This document shows, one piece after another, positions 48,959-60,464 of a stretch of 64,000 bases of DNA (position 1 is the first letter of the stretch; every line of letters starts with the position of its first letter). The position numbers and the translations under genes were made by a program. Location of the stretch: assembly GCA_030620095.1 (NCBI GenBank), contig JAUTXW010003812.1, forward strand, positions 434,001-498,000, in the 5' to 3' direction. The notes below the pieces were generated by a model. That model saw nothing but the letters and a program-made list of their open reading frames with translations, ran no database searches and had not been told where the DNA came from. Source of the stretch: Kuschelorhynchus macadamiae. Taxonomy: Eukaryota; Arthropoda; Insecta; Coleoptera; Curculionidae.

Positions 48959-49014
48959 GCCGGTGCGTGAAGTAAATCCTTTAGGGAAAGCATTGTATTT
49001 CACGCATCGGTGCT
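48959..49014. repeat. Right-arm hairpin of composite element
   Basis: CCGGTGCGTGAAGTAAAT pairs imperfectly with ATTTCACGCATCGG, around a ~24-bp loop. The GTGCGTGAAG word is shared with the palindrome at 45169-45301. Confidence 0.65.
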
Positions 49015-49113
49015 TGAAAACAAGCTTTAGCTACTGCAATCAGTGTGTAAAATAGGATTTTAAGGACGGTTGTAGAAAAAACTATTTACCTAACGGACTG
49101 ATATACATATAAC

Positions 49114-49720
<607 letters not shown>

Positions 49721-49832
49721 GGTATGAACCACAACGTAACCTAATTATAATGATAGTCAGATTCTCAAATCCGAAAGATTTAAGTACACTACTGCTAAGA
49801 AAATTAACCTTTACATTGATATCATTTATATC

Positions 49833-50340
49833 TCATATGGTATACCAAGATATCGTTTCAAGATCATTCTGAAAATTATCACAATTAATTTTATTAAAAT
49901 ATCTGTCGTTAAATGTGGTACTTTTATCTTCAATAGGATAATTCAAAATCTTAGAAGTCAAGGACTGGTCGCTTAATATATTTGAATCAATTACATTTAC
50001 ATCCGACGCAGCAATATTTGAACAAATTAAGTGAATCACAGAGACGTTATTATTTGCAATGCGTCTTGGCTCTAATACTAATTGTTTAATATTAAATGGT
50101 TCTAAAACTGCCAAAGAAACCGTGAGCATGGTATTATTTACATTCAATATATGTTTATATTGCCTAGGCAAAGTATTGCCGGCGATTCGGATATCGCGTC
50201 AATTAAAACATTCTGGAATGGACAGGCTTAGGAGCCTTAGTAGGAAAATTCATATTAGGAGGTCTATAAAAAATATAAAATTGCTTGGAAACTTTTAGTT
50301 TGACGCAAAGATGCTCCAAATACTTCGTCTACTTGGAATA
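49833..50340 (-). pseudogene. Non-LTR retrotransposon endonuclease fragment
   Basis: The minus strand reads FNIKQLVLEPRRI, SVIHLICSNIAASDVNVIDS, SDQSLTS, and FNDRYFNKINCDNFQNDLETISW. This is the order of the C-terminal part of APE-type endonucleases in CR1/Jockey-like LINEs (FNL-QL--EPTRI, DLI--S, SDH-lV, YRdf--f----f--dL---pW). The catalytic His of SDH is Gln here. Upstream, in other frames, IFYRPPNMNFP and EHLCVKLKVSKQ fit the preceding YRPP block. No RT lies downstream. It is a short dead scrap. Confidence 0.65.
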
Positions 50341-50762
50341 ACGGAAAATCCAAGATTTGATTTAAGGAAGATAAATAAATGTTTAAACAATAAGAGTTTT
50401 AAGGTGCTATCTGGTGGCGTATAAATCATGATCATTTGAGAATATGAATGGAAGTAAGCAGCGACAGTTAAAGAAGTGGAATTGTTAATAAAATGAAGAA
50501 TAAAATTATTTTTCAGCTAGCGACCTAGTAATAATTGAAACGGGATTTCCAGTCTTTTGTTTTTTTGATGTCCTAGAGAGGGATGTTTGAACGCTGTTTG
50601 TTGTATGTGTTTGTTTTCCTCTTTTTTGTATCTTCCGCTGGGGCTAGATTTTTCGAAGTAGAAGAAAAACCGTAAGCCATTTCTTTTGTTAATGCTTGAA
50701 AATTCGATAGTTCTATTGCCTTTGAACTTTCAGGACACAAAGGTATCGAGAAGAGACCAGGG

Positions 50763-50803
50763 AGGGGTGCGATTTTGCACTTATCATTTCGTTAGTTAAC
50801 GAA
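50763..50803. repeat. 41-bp inverted repeat, left copy
   Basis: Begins AGGGGTGCGATTTTGCAC and ends GTTAGTTAACGAA; it is the exact reverse complement of 58670-58710. It may be a terminal inverted repeat of a ~7.95-kb unit. Confidence 0.85.
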
Positions 50804-50827
50804 TCGCTAAATCACGTGATTTAGCGA
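50804..50827. repeat. 24-bp perfect palindrome
   Basis: TCGCTAAATCAC and its perfect complement meet without a spacer, directly inside the 41-bp repeat. The centre is CACGTG, an E-box hexamer. Confidence 0.9.
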
Positions 50828-52119
50828 AACAACTGACAAAGGTTGGAAGTAGCATCCATTTCTTAAATGGAAAATTGCATGTATTTTTTGACGTCAAGTA
50901 GGCCAGTTTTTCATTACGATTTGACAGTTACTGTTAACCTTAAAATTATTTTGTTGACGTTGAGCAAAACACGACACATTTAATTAATTAAGTATACTTT
51001 ATTATTTTGGAAATAATTAAAAGGTGATGAAGAATTAAAAATCTGAAGCTTCTAAGGTCTGCCTGGAGATCCTTAATACGTGTGTTTGTTATACTTCTAA
51101 AAGGGAAGATATAGCAGCATTGCTGGCATCAATTGGTGATGGTGAATAATTATTGTACCTAATACCTACTAATATTCTAATAAAACAGAAGTTAACAAAT
51201 AAGTGGTGATTTCAAGAGACCTAAATTTGACTTTAATTAATCTCTACATGTGAGTGCAGTGAAAAAAGGTGAACATTTTAGTGGATATTATATTGTGCTT
51301 TTCCAGAACAGATTTTAATGTTATTATACTTTATTATAAAGGCGTAATATAATATTTTTGCACTTGTATTTCCAGATATTTTAGAGACATTAGAGAATAT
51401 GATCTTCTTAGACACTGTCAGATATTTCGAGGTAGGAAATAACTATTTTAAGATACATAACACCTCTTTAAATAAATAGGACACTAAGCAAACCTTTATT
51501 AAAGAATCAACATTAAATTAAAATCTAATAAATTTAACAGACAATTGTTGAATACTTTAGTAAGCCATATTTTGAGATAGAGCTTAAGTTTTGTTTCTTT
51601 ATTGTCTACAAATTCAATGTACTGTAGTGATAAATACATACATATCTTTAAGTGGACTAGTTTTAGATGTACTAGTCAAAATTTTGTTATATTTATTCGG
51701 AATTAAATATTTTTTCAAAATGAAACTTCCTACTTTAATTTCTAATACATTTGTTTTCTTTATTTATCTAATGAATTGGTAATAAAAATATGTTTTTTAT
51801 TTTTCCAAATGTATTGTTTATTTGAAGACGATTTTTAATAAAATGGTAATATGGTCTTAATAAAATAAGTTACACACTTATTCTGTGTTAAAATTAAAAT
51901 ACCTAATAGTATTTATTAAATCATTAGAAAAATAAACAAATAAAAGTTAATACTTTTACCATTTAATTATAAAGTTTAAAATAAATAAAAGTGCTTACTG
52001 AAGAAGGGCAACCACCAGCATTTAGACCAGTTTACAAGAGTAAAAAATGAAAAATTAACCCTTTGACATTTTTGCAGAACTCACATTTTAGGGTGCTTGG
52101 GCCCCATGTTTTCCCACTT

Positions 52120-52330
52120 CTGTTAGTCTGTCTGAACGCAGCATAGCTTAAAAACTACTTATCCAGTTGAATTTAAGTTTTCAACGGAATGGAAACATTT
52201 TGGGTTAGAATCGAATATGGCGGCCTAATGAAATAAAATTGCATAAAACTCAAGTGAGAAACAGACTGGTAAAATTTTAGCCCGAGTCTTGTATGACAAA
52301 ACTAAATGACGGCCTAATAAATTATTTGAA
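52120..52330. repeat. Satellite-like repeat, isolated part
   Basis: CTGTCTGAACGCAGCATAGC, TTAAAAACTACTTATCCAGT and GAATATGGCGGCCTAATGAA match the 40.5-49.7 kb family. Confidence 0.7.
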
Positions 52331-53638
52331 TATGCAGCAAATTGTAGTGACAATCTGTACGAGGGGAAATTGATTGCCATTTCAAGCGGTCCCTCTCTAA
52401 TATTTTTATTATTTCTCGTACTAAAAAATATTACACACAGTGTATTTTTTTACATAGAATGCTCTGTATAAAGAAGTCCTTTTAAGAAATGTAAATTTGT
52501 AACTGTTACGACTGAAATTTATATATTCAAAAATAATATGGCCATTTGTAGGAAGGTATTAATTTTGGTTTTTGAAATATCATAGCTGGGTCTCAGAAAA
52601 TTTGGCATGAAGTTTTTTGGAGATATTTTTTAGCTTTTCATAGGTGTAAAAAATAGACAGGGTATTCATTTAATAAAAATAGATATTTTGTCACTCTCTA
52701 TATATTTCAAAAATACTGATAATTACCATATGATATGGAAGAAGAAAATTTACTTTGCATTTTTTTCATTGCATTAAAAATAATAAAATTACTGCACAGC
52801 TGATCCTGTACCTAATAGAGTAATTTTATCGTCTAAAAACTAAAATTGACGTTTGGAGAGTTTACATAACTACCAAAAGAAACAGTTGGAACTGAAAAAT
52901 AAATATTTCTACTTTCATACCTTAAGTTTTGGAAATTTGTTTAAAGATTCATATATAATACCACCCATAACTAATGACATAATGGTATCAATCTCTCACT
53001 CTCTATATCCCTGTAAATCTATATCTATAAAACGCCTAAATATAATTATTTTTTTAAATTTAAGTATAGTCATAAATCTTTAAGATATAAATGAAATAAT
53101 TTTCCATTTTGATTATTATGAAATTGACTGGAACTTCTTTAATTTTTTTTTAAAGTGTTGCATATTTTATAGTAAAAATCAATTCTATATTTGTCACTAA
53201 ATAAAAAACAACAATTGGACATGTTTTTATTGTTCGAGTTGTTACAAACTGAAATTAGTTTCCATTGCTGCTGATTTCTGGTGATACATAAGTCCACACC
53301 ATTTTTTTTTACAAAGAGTCCAAAGAACTCACACTGTGACTTGAAATACCTAAAAAGAAGAAAAAATATTGTAAAAAAATTACTTTTCGAAAAATTAGCT
53401 GTAAATATGCTATTAAAAAACTTCGTTATTGATAAAATAGGTATATTTCCAATTTTAGTTAAAAATTAAAAGCAATACATAAGGAGCATATTCCCCTTAA
53501 GAAAATAAGAAGAATATCCATATAAATATGGCTTCTTAAACTTGTGTTTGTAACCAACAGCATGTATAGTACCTCCACCCAATTTTTTTTATTCAATATA
53601 ACCATAACCCCTACATTAATTAATTAATTTTAGATACT
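52331..53638. other. No gene seen; AT-rich DNA
   Basis: 76- and 62-codon frames at 52853-53083 and 53281-53469 have no motifs. Confidence 0.5.
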
Positions 53639-54401
53639 GATGTCCAAATTCGTAGACAAAATTCAAGTTTACTAATTTTCAACCAGAATTTATATATTGA
53701 GTTGTGGTTTTCAATAATGCCTAGCACTAGATGTTGGATTTATCGCTTCGAAAATGCAAAAGGCTGCAAGAAATCTGTTACACAGAGTATTATCTAAGCC
53801 CTTGTCATTTTCACAAAATGTTTATACACACACAATGACTATTACAAACCGAAATATTATATTGTTTTTTCTACCCAGGGTAATCCACACCCGAATACCA
53901 AAAAACTTTTTCTATAAAAAGGGTGTTTTCGCCAAAATATAAATTTTTCTGGATGTGTTGTTTTTCTCAGCTCCTGTATGCATCAAACAATTGTTGCTTA
54001 CCCCATTCTATTGTGAACTTTTTACTTTAAACTAACTTTCATGATCCATCAGATCAAGTCATTTGAGAGTTTAAAAATTAATGAAACTTATTAAATAATG
54101 GTAAAAAGGTCTGTTATTATTTAAATTTACATAGATATTAATGAATTCTAATGATGAGTTTGAAGTTAGTTCAAAGTAAAAAATATGCAAAACAGTTTTT
54201 TATAAGTATAATGTTTTTATTTATATTTTGACATCTAGATACAGCTTTAACTATAGAAAATAAAAACACAATAATTGTAGGATTTTTTCACTATTATCTT
54301 CTAAGAATACAAAATATTACTGAATAGAAGAAATTACATAACCTATATTTTTTTAGCTAACCCCATTTAATGCAACATTAAATGAATCTGAAGTTAGCAA
54401 T

Positions 54402-54530
54402 TATATCAGGTTTGGTACCTTTATCTTTAAAGATTATCCAAAAAATTGATAAAAGCCATTTCATAAGAGGCAAAGATATTAGTCCTCTCTCTCTCTCTGA
54501 ACTCTTATATTTATAATCGATATGAAAAGA
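54402..54530. mobile_element. Short inverted-repeat MITE, partial copy
   Basis: TATCAGGTTTGGTACCTTTA, TCTTTAAAGATTATCC, CATTTCATAAGAGGCAA and a terminal TTTATAATCGATATG match the family at 1337, 56415 and 60048. It contains a (CT)7 run at about 54484. Confidence 0.6.
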
Positions 54531-55014
54531 CTAATTTAATTAGATAATAATATTCAGGGTGTCACATTTAAAAAATCCATGTTATGTAGTTTTTTCTACT
54601 TTTCAATAATTTTTAGAAATATTTGATATTCTAAGACTATAATACAGGAATAATCCTACAAATTTTGTGTTTAAAGTTTTTTTTTAAATTTTCTATAATT
54701 AAAGATGTAACTAGGTGTCAAAATATAAATGAAAGCCCTGTACAACAGTCGCATTTATAAATTTAGAGACATTACCTTTATTCATAACTGAGGTAAGAAA
54801 TAATAGTATAATGGATACAAAAGTTGAGAAAAAAAAACATGTTTAAAGAAAATTTACAATTTCGTTGAAAACACCCTGTACAAAAAAAACTAAAGAATTT
54901 AAAAAAAACAAGGAAAACTTTTTTTTACAAGTGTTTTACAAAACACTCTGTAAAACAACTTACTGAAGACCTCTGCATTAACATCCTCTAGGCTATAAAC
55001 TTAGTGCTAGACCG

Positions 55015-55250
55015 TAGGGGCGTCCCTAGACTCCTCTTACTGAATGGGGGGCAGGGGGGAGGGGGACGCTTGCCTCCCCTGGAAAATGTAAATATTGTAT
55101 ATTACATACATAAATTACATTTATATACCAAATGAACTATGCATGACCTTTTTTGGTTTTTTTTTATCAGGTATGGTTCTGCGGGCGCCCATGCAATATC
55201 CCAAAAAAAAAGACATCGCCTCCCCTATGCACCCCTTAGTTACGCGCCTG
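55015..55250. mobile_element. hAT-type MITE, 236 bp
   Basis: Ends TAGGGGCGTCCCTA and (reverse complement) CAGGCGCGTAACTA are flanked by CTAGACCG (55007-55014) and CTAGACAG (55251-55258), an 8-bp duplication with one mismatch. No ORF. In copy B of the duplication only its right two thirds survive (59033-59212). Confidence 0.65.
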
Positions 55251-56414
55251 CTAGACAGTGTCGAAAACCGTAACTAAATATGTTAATTTTTGTTGAACAA
55301 AAATTGAGATCTGAATATTGTCCAAAAATTTCCATCTTTAAGTTCGTCATTTATATGTCACAATCCACAATGCCACTAGGTATTCTAAAAATTATACTGA
55401 ACAAAGCCTATAAAAAAGGGTGAATTGCGTGGTAGCTACTAGGACTACACATAAATCTTATAAAACTAGCTTCAGGGAAATTCCCTACATTTTATATATG
55501 TTGTAGTTCTTGACTTTCTGAACAATAGATACCATGATCACCTCCAAATCTTACAAAATAGAGACAGAATTGAATTTATAAAATAAAGTTATTCTGAAGA
55601 AAAAATCGAGAAAAAAATGTTTCTTGTTACAAAATACAGTTTTCACTGTGAGTAATCTTAATTTTCATAGACTTAAGTCAGTTATAATTTATTTGATATG
55701 ATTAAAAAAGGCAACATACAGATGTTTAAAGTAAATTGAAGTTTAAAAAATAAAATTTTAAACAAAACGAATTACAAATTCATGTATAGTCTTTTTTAAG
55801 GTATTAAACCTCAATTTACCAAATTGCATATAAACCAGACGTTTTGTTCTTTAATAAAACAAAATAGTCCATAATAAAAAAACAGCAGCTGCACCTTATA
55901 CAACATTTTTGGGACATCCTGTATAAATATTTAATATATCCTTACAAAATGTACTTTTAGCAACCTAGTTTCTTCCAGTACCTAACAAGGTATCCCAGAA
56001 TTACATAATAATGGATTTGAAATAACCTCTTCTGGTCAAAAATGGTAAACACAGTTAACTTAACTTACAAAAAATAAGGTTTCTTCATGATATAGGTATA
56101 ATGTATATGGTGTATAATTTTTTCTCTAAAATTAAGTTTGGTTCACTTTTGTTCCTTTATGTATATATATGTATTTTTTTAACTTTTAACACATCTGATA
56201 TTTTATACACATTTTATGTACAGGTTGTTTGGTTATATTTTAAACAGTACCCTAGAGACTTTATTATGAGTTATCAAAAAACTTTAAATATAAAAGTGTT
56301 TAGGTTTGGTCAATTTACAAGAAAAACAAACAAAAGATAACCGGAAATTTAGCAAATGGGCATCGACTGTCTTATTTTAAAAGGCACACCCTTTATAATA
56401 GATACACCTCAAAT

Positions 56415-56655
56415 GGTCTCTTCTTGCTGATTATTAATAATGGACTGGGTTTAAGACCTTTACCTCTAAAGATAATCAAGAAATTTAAGAAAAACCCTAT
56501 CATAAGAAGCAAGGTATTCCAACTGACTCCACTATATTGGGAGCTTTCTCCATCTTTCTCTTACACATTCCATCTTATGGTTTTTCTAAAATTTCTCTAT
56601 TATCTTTAGAGATAAAGTTTATACCTAGTATATTTATAATCGGCAAGAATGATTA
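56415..56655. mobile_element. Short inverted-repeat MITE, copy 2
   Basis: Ends TCTCTTCTTGCTGATTATTA and (reverse complement) ATTCTTGCCGATTATAAATA, with CCTCTAAAGATAATC and TTATCTTTAGAGATAAAG at the inner ends. Duplicated at 60048-60295 as part of the segmental duplication. Confidence 0.75.
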
Positions 56656-56810
56656 ATGAATGATGATTTTGTTCAAACCCAAAAACATTTTTATTTAAAG
56701 TTTTCTGATAACTCATAGCATAAGGCCTCTAGGGTACGTACTATTTAAAGTATAATCAGGCACCCTGTACAATTTTACATAGGAATAAACAAATAAATTC
56801 GATTAAACAT

Positions 56811-57932
56811 AATGAACTTATTAAGTCATATAATAGTTATTTTTTTAAATAGAATATTTTTATTGTGATGTGAAACTTCAAAAGCGATTCATAGATTTGG
56901 GGAGGTCTGCTATTTCTGTGGATAAAAGGTGCCAAGGTGCCAACAAAAGATTAATTTAAAAATACACATTAAAAATTGCAATTAGCAAAACCCAAGGAAA
57001 AACAAACACTTCAAACATATTTGTATCATACTGTAAGAAATTAGACAAACATATAAAACATAATGAGGTGTCTAGCACAAAGTTTAATGGATGACATAAT
57101 AAAAAAATAAGTGCACCATTCATCAGTTGAGTTGCTATGCATTATCTTGCTGCTGTTTTCCGATAGAATATCAGTGCAAAAACAATTAGTCAAATTAAAA
57201 AAGGTTTCAAGTGTGTTAAATTCTGTTTGATACTGTAAACTGATAATTTGTTATAATAACGAACTCATAGATATGTTTTGCTGTAGACTTTGCTAAACAT
57301 AAGCTTATGAATTATACTAGTCTAATCTGTTTAAGTCTAATATTATAGTAAGTTTCTTTATAAAAAAAAAATAATCACAATTAATACTTACTTCTACAAT
57401 CAAAATGGTCGAGTTCAAATTTGAATCAACAAAATAGCTTATCGAGGAATTTGTAATTGTGCTTCGGTGATTGCTCTTCCTTATATTGACTAAGTATGTG
57501 AAAGGTAAATGAAAATACTGTATCAAATACTTGACATCATTTCTTGTATCATTCCCTTCTTTTTAGGGTCATATTCTGCAAAAAAGTAAAAATATTGCTA
57601 TAATCAATAAATGTGCCATACACCACATACTGTGTAATATAATATAACTAATTATTTCCCTACTCTAATAATTATAACATTATATAATTCCAACTATAGT
57701 TCTTTTAAAGAAAAACAAAGATTATTTCATTTCGCCCTCAACAGTGAAAATATACAATACCAAAGAAAATAATAGCTTACACTATAAATTTTCTTTGATA
57801 ATACCTGTTAAGGAATACTTTTGTTTACTATGTATAACTTCATAGACCTCGACATAGATAATAAAATATAATTTTAGCAAGTACATTCTATTTGCTTAAA
57901 AATATACAAATTCATGCCTACCTGTAACAGAA
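56811..57932. other. No gene assigned; possible terminal exon
   Basis: On the minus strand an acceptor-like TTTTTTGCAG at about 57575 precedes a short frame (YDPKKKGMIQEMMSSI then TGA, to about 57530), which looks protein-like. I could not join it in phase to the ORF at 57933-58096. Confidence 0.3.
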
Positions 57933-58096
57933 TTATGATAATCTAGATTCAACTGCCCTTATTGCTTCTTTAGTCTTTTCATCAATAGAAAATATTAGTC
58001 TTAAATTGGTTCCTAGTTACTGGTATTTATGTTCAATTTTGCAATACTTAAATACACCATTATTAAACCACTGTTATGTTTCCGCAAGTGATCCAT
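57933..58096 (-). CDS. Possible short two-exon host ORF, 35 aa
   Basis: Exon 1, 58069-58096, starts ATGGATCACTTGCGG and ends AACAGTG. A 56-bp GT-AG intron (58013-58068) follows. Exon 2 (57933-58012) continues in phase to a TAA. The predicted product joins MDHLRKHNSG to TNLRLIFSIDEKTKEAIRAV and ends ESRLS. Composition is unlike the surrounding junk frames (balanced charge, amphipathic SIDEKTKEAIRAVES). I do not recognise the family. A donor-like CAG/GTAGGC follows the stop at 57922, and another protein-like frame lies near 57530-57580, so the true gene may be larger and differently spliced, or a pseudogene. Confidence 0.3.
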
Positions 58097-58299
58097 CAGC
58101 TGTTCGACTTGTTTACTGTGTATCTGTGTACTAAAAAAGTTAGGTTAGGTTACTAGAGACTAAAATAAATAAAATACTGCCTATTCTTAAAATAGGGAGG
58201 TCCATTCCTTAGTAACAACGGGCAATTACAACCTAGAGTAAGATTTTTATTCTTACTCTAAGTTTAAAACGCTTTGTTCTCCCGAGGAACGCATTTCGC

Positions 58300-58600
58300 C
58301 TATATTATTATATTATTTTTCTGTGGAAGGCGCGCCCCGTTTCAAAGGCGGATAGCTGTATGATGTTTATGTGGTTGCATAACAGCCGCGGTGCTGGATT
58401 AGAATAGATGGAATACATATTAACATAGGTCCCTTTTCTTTTAAAAATAAAATACGAAATATAGAATTTTGCACCATTAATTAATATTTAAACAAAATAT
58501 TCACAATTTTGTTAAATATTTCTTCAAAAGAAGTACATTTTGAGGATAGCGTTTTATGTTTTCCCGTACTTCTAACAAAATGGCGGCTTTAGTAGTAGGT
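58300..58600. promoter_or_regulatory. GC-richer patch, possible host promoter region
   Basis: GAAGGCGCGCCCCGTTTC, AACAGCCGCGGTGCTGG and, at 58579, AAAATGGCGGCTTTAGTAGT stand out from AT-rich surroundings. The latter is a plausible start codon context on the plus strand. It lies upstream of the minus-strand candidate exons, so it could be a divergent promoter. No core promoter element is definite. Confidence 0.25.
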
Positions 58601-58669
58601 TGGTGTTTAACAAACCAGGATCGGAAAATCCGATTGTCATGCCGAACAGCTCTCCGAACGGAGAAAATT

Positions 58670-58710
58670 TTCGTTAACTAACGAAATGATAAGTGCAAAA
58701 TCGCACCCCT
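58670..58710. repeat. 41-bp inverted repeat, right copy
   Basis: Exact reverse complement of 50763-50803. It is preceded by a short palindrome TCTCCGAACGGAGA (58651-58664), mirroring the palindrome inside the left copy. Confidence 0.85.
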
Positions 58711-58747
58711 GATGTCCTATAGTAAACTACCGGACAGACGTAGTTAT

Positions 58748-60440
58748 ACATGCAAATTTGTGGACAAAATTCAAGTTTACTAATTTTCAACCAGAATTTA
58801 TATATTGAGTTGTGCCTAGCACTATATGTTGGATTTATCGCTTCGAAAATTCAAAAGGCCACAAGAAATCTGTTACACAGAGTATTATCTAAGCCCTTGT
58901 CATTTTCTCAAAATTTTTATACACACACACAATGACTATTACAAAACCAAATATTATATTGTTCTTTTCTACCCAGGATAATCCACATCCGAATACCAAA
59001 AAATTTTCTTCATATAAGGGGTGTTTTCACCAAAATGCCTCCCCTGGAAAATGTAAATATTGCATATTACATATATAAATTACATTTATATACCAAATGG
59101 ACTACGCATGACCTTTTTTGGTTTTTTTTTCATCAGTTATGGTTCTGCGGGCGCCCATGCAATATCCCAAAAAGACATCGCCTCCCCTATGCCCCCCTTA
59201 GTTACGCGCCTGCTAGACAGTTGAGACCTGAATATTGTCCAAAATTTTCCATGTTTAAGTTCGTCATTTATACGTCACAATCTAGTGGTATTCTAAAAAT
59301 TATGCTGAACAAAGCCTATAAGAATGGGTGAATTGCGAGGTGGCTACCAGGACTACTCATTTACTCTACTAAATTTTATATATGTTGTAGTTCTTGAATT
59401 TCTGAACAATAGATACCATGAACACCTCCAAATCTTACAAAATAGAGACATTTGAAATTTATAAAAAAAGTTATTTTGAAGAAAAAATCGAGAAAAAATG
59501 TTTCTTGTTACAAAATACAGTTTTCACTTTGAGTTATCTTAATTTTCATAAACTTTAGTCAGTTATACTTTATTTGATATGATTAAAAAAGGCAACATAC
59601 AGATGTTTCAAGTAAATTGAAGTTTAAAAAGTAAAATTTATAATAACGGATTTGAAATAACCTCTTCAGGTCAAAAATGGTCAACACAGTAAACTTAACT
59701 TACAAAAAATAAGGTTTCTTCATGATATAGGTATAATGTATATGATGTATAATTTTTTCTCTAAAAAATTAAGTTTACTTTTGTTCTTTTATGTATATCT
59801 ATGTAGTTTTTTTTTTTAATTTTTAACACATATGATATTTTATACAGATTTTATGTACAGGATGTCTGGTTATATTTTAAACGGTACCCTACAGACAGAT
59901 GAGTTATCAAAAAAATTTAAATATAAAAGTGTTTAGGTTTGGGCAATTTACAAGAAAAACAAACAAAAGATAATCGGAAATTTAGCAAACGGGCATCGAC
60001 TGCCTTATTTTGAAATGCACACCCTGTATAATAGATACACCTCAAATGGTCTCTTCTTGCTGATTATTAATAATAGACTAGGTTTAAGACCTTTATCTCT
60101 AAAGATAATCAAGAAATTTAAGAAAAACCTTATCATAAGAAGCAATATATTCCCACTGACTCCACTATATTGGAGCTTTCTCCATCTCTCTCTTACACAT
60201 TGCCTCCTATGGCAGAGTTTTTCTAAAATTTCTCTGTTATCTTTAGAGATAAAGTTTAAACCTAGTATATTTATAATCGGCAAGAATGATTAATGAATGA
60301 TGATTCCGTTGAAACCCAAAAACATTTGTATTTAAAGTTTTTTAATAACTCATAAAATAAAGCCTCTAGGGTACCGTTTAAGATATAACCAGGCACCCTG
60401 TACAATTTTACATAAGAATAAACATAAATTATATTAACTA
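58748..60440. repeat. Segmental duplication, copy B
   Basis: Starts CAAATTTGTGGACAAAATTC and ends at about CAATTTTACATAAGAATAAA, aligning in three blocks to 53639-56810 with two internal gaps (junctions near 59034 and 59640). It begins 38 bp after the right 41-bp inverted repeat and ends just before the LINE ORF1 start at 60465. Confidence 0.8.
60048..60295. mobile_element. Short inverted-repeat MITE, copy 3
   Basis: Near-identical to 56415-56655 (TCTTCTTGCTGATTATTAAT ... TTATAATCGGCAAGAATGAT), being the same insertion carried by the duplication. Confidence 0.75.
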
Positions 60441-60464
60441 TAATTAGAAAAAAATATAAATAAG

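Larger units (their letters stand above)
45300..49082. mobile_element. Composite element: tyrosine recombinase + DD82E transposase
   Basis: Ends read CTTTTTCTACAACCGT on the left (45300) and, reverse-complemented, GTTTTTTCTACAACCGT on the right (to 49082), with TA at 45298-45299 and 49083-49084, as expected for IS630/Tc1/mariner-type integration. Right flank ACTATTTACCTAACGGACTG is satellite sequence continuing the repeat interrupted at 45168, fixing the outer limits. Inside are a YR gene (minus) and a DDE gene (plus), divergent, plus inverted fragments of both genes (48113-48311, 48706-48740) and a right-end hairpin (48959-49014). Size is about 3.78 kb. Confidence 0.65.
50341..52119. other. 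No gene seen; left arm of a distant inverted repeat inside
   Basis: Holds the 41-bp repeat at 50763-50803 and the palindrome at 50804-50827. Otherwise AT-rich with no recognised ORF. Confidence 0.5.
53639..56810. repeat. Segmental duplication, copy A
   Basis: Colinear with 58748-60440 at high similarity in blocks: 53639-53935, 55072-55760 and 56006-56810. Copy A has about 1.14 kb (53936-55071) and about 245 bp (55761-56005) not present in copy B. The first block reads as QKAARNLLHRVLSKPLSFSQ on the plus strand in both copies, but that frame is short and not a recognised protein. Confidence 0.8.
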
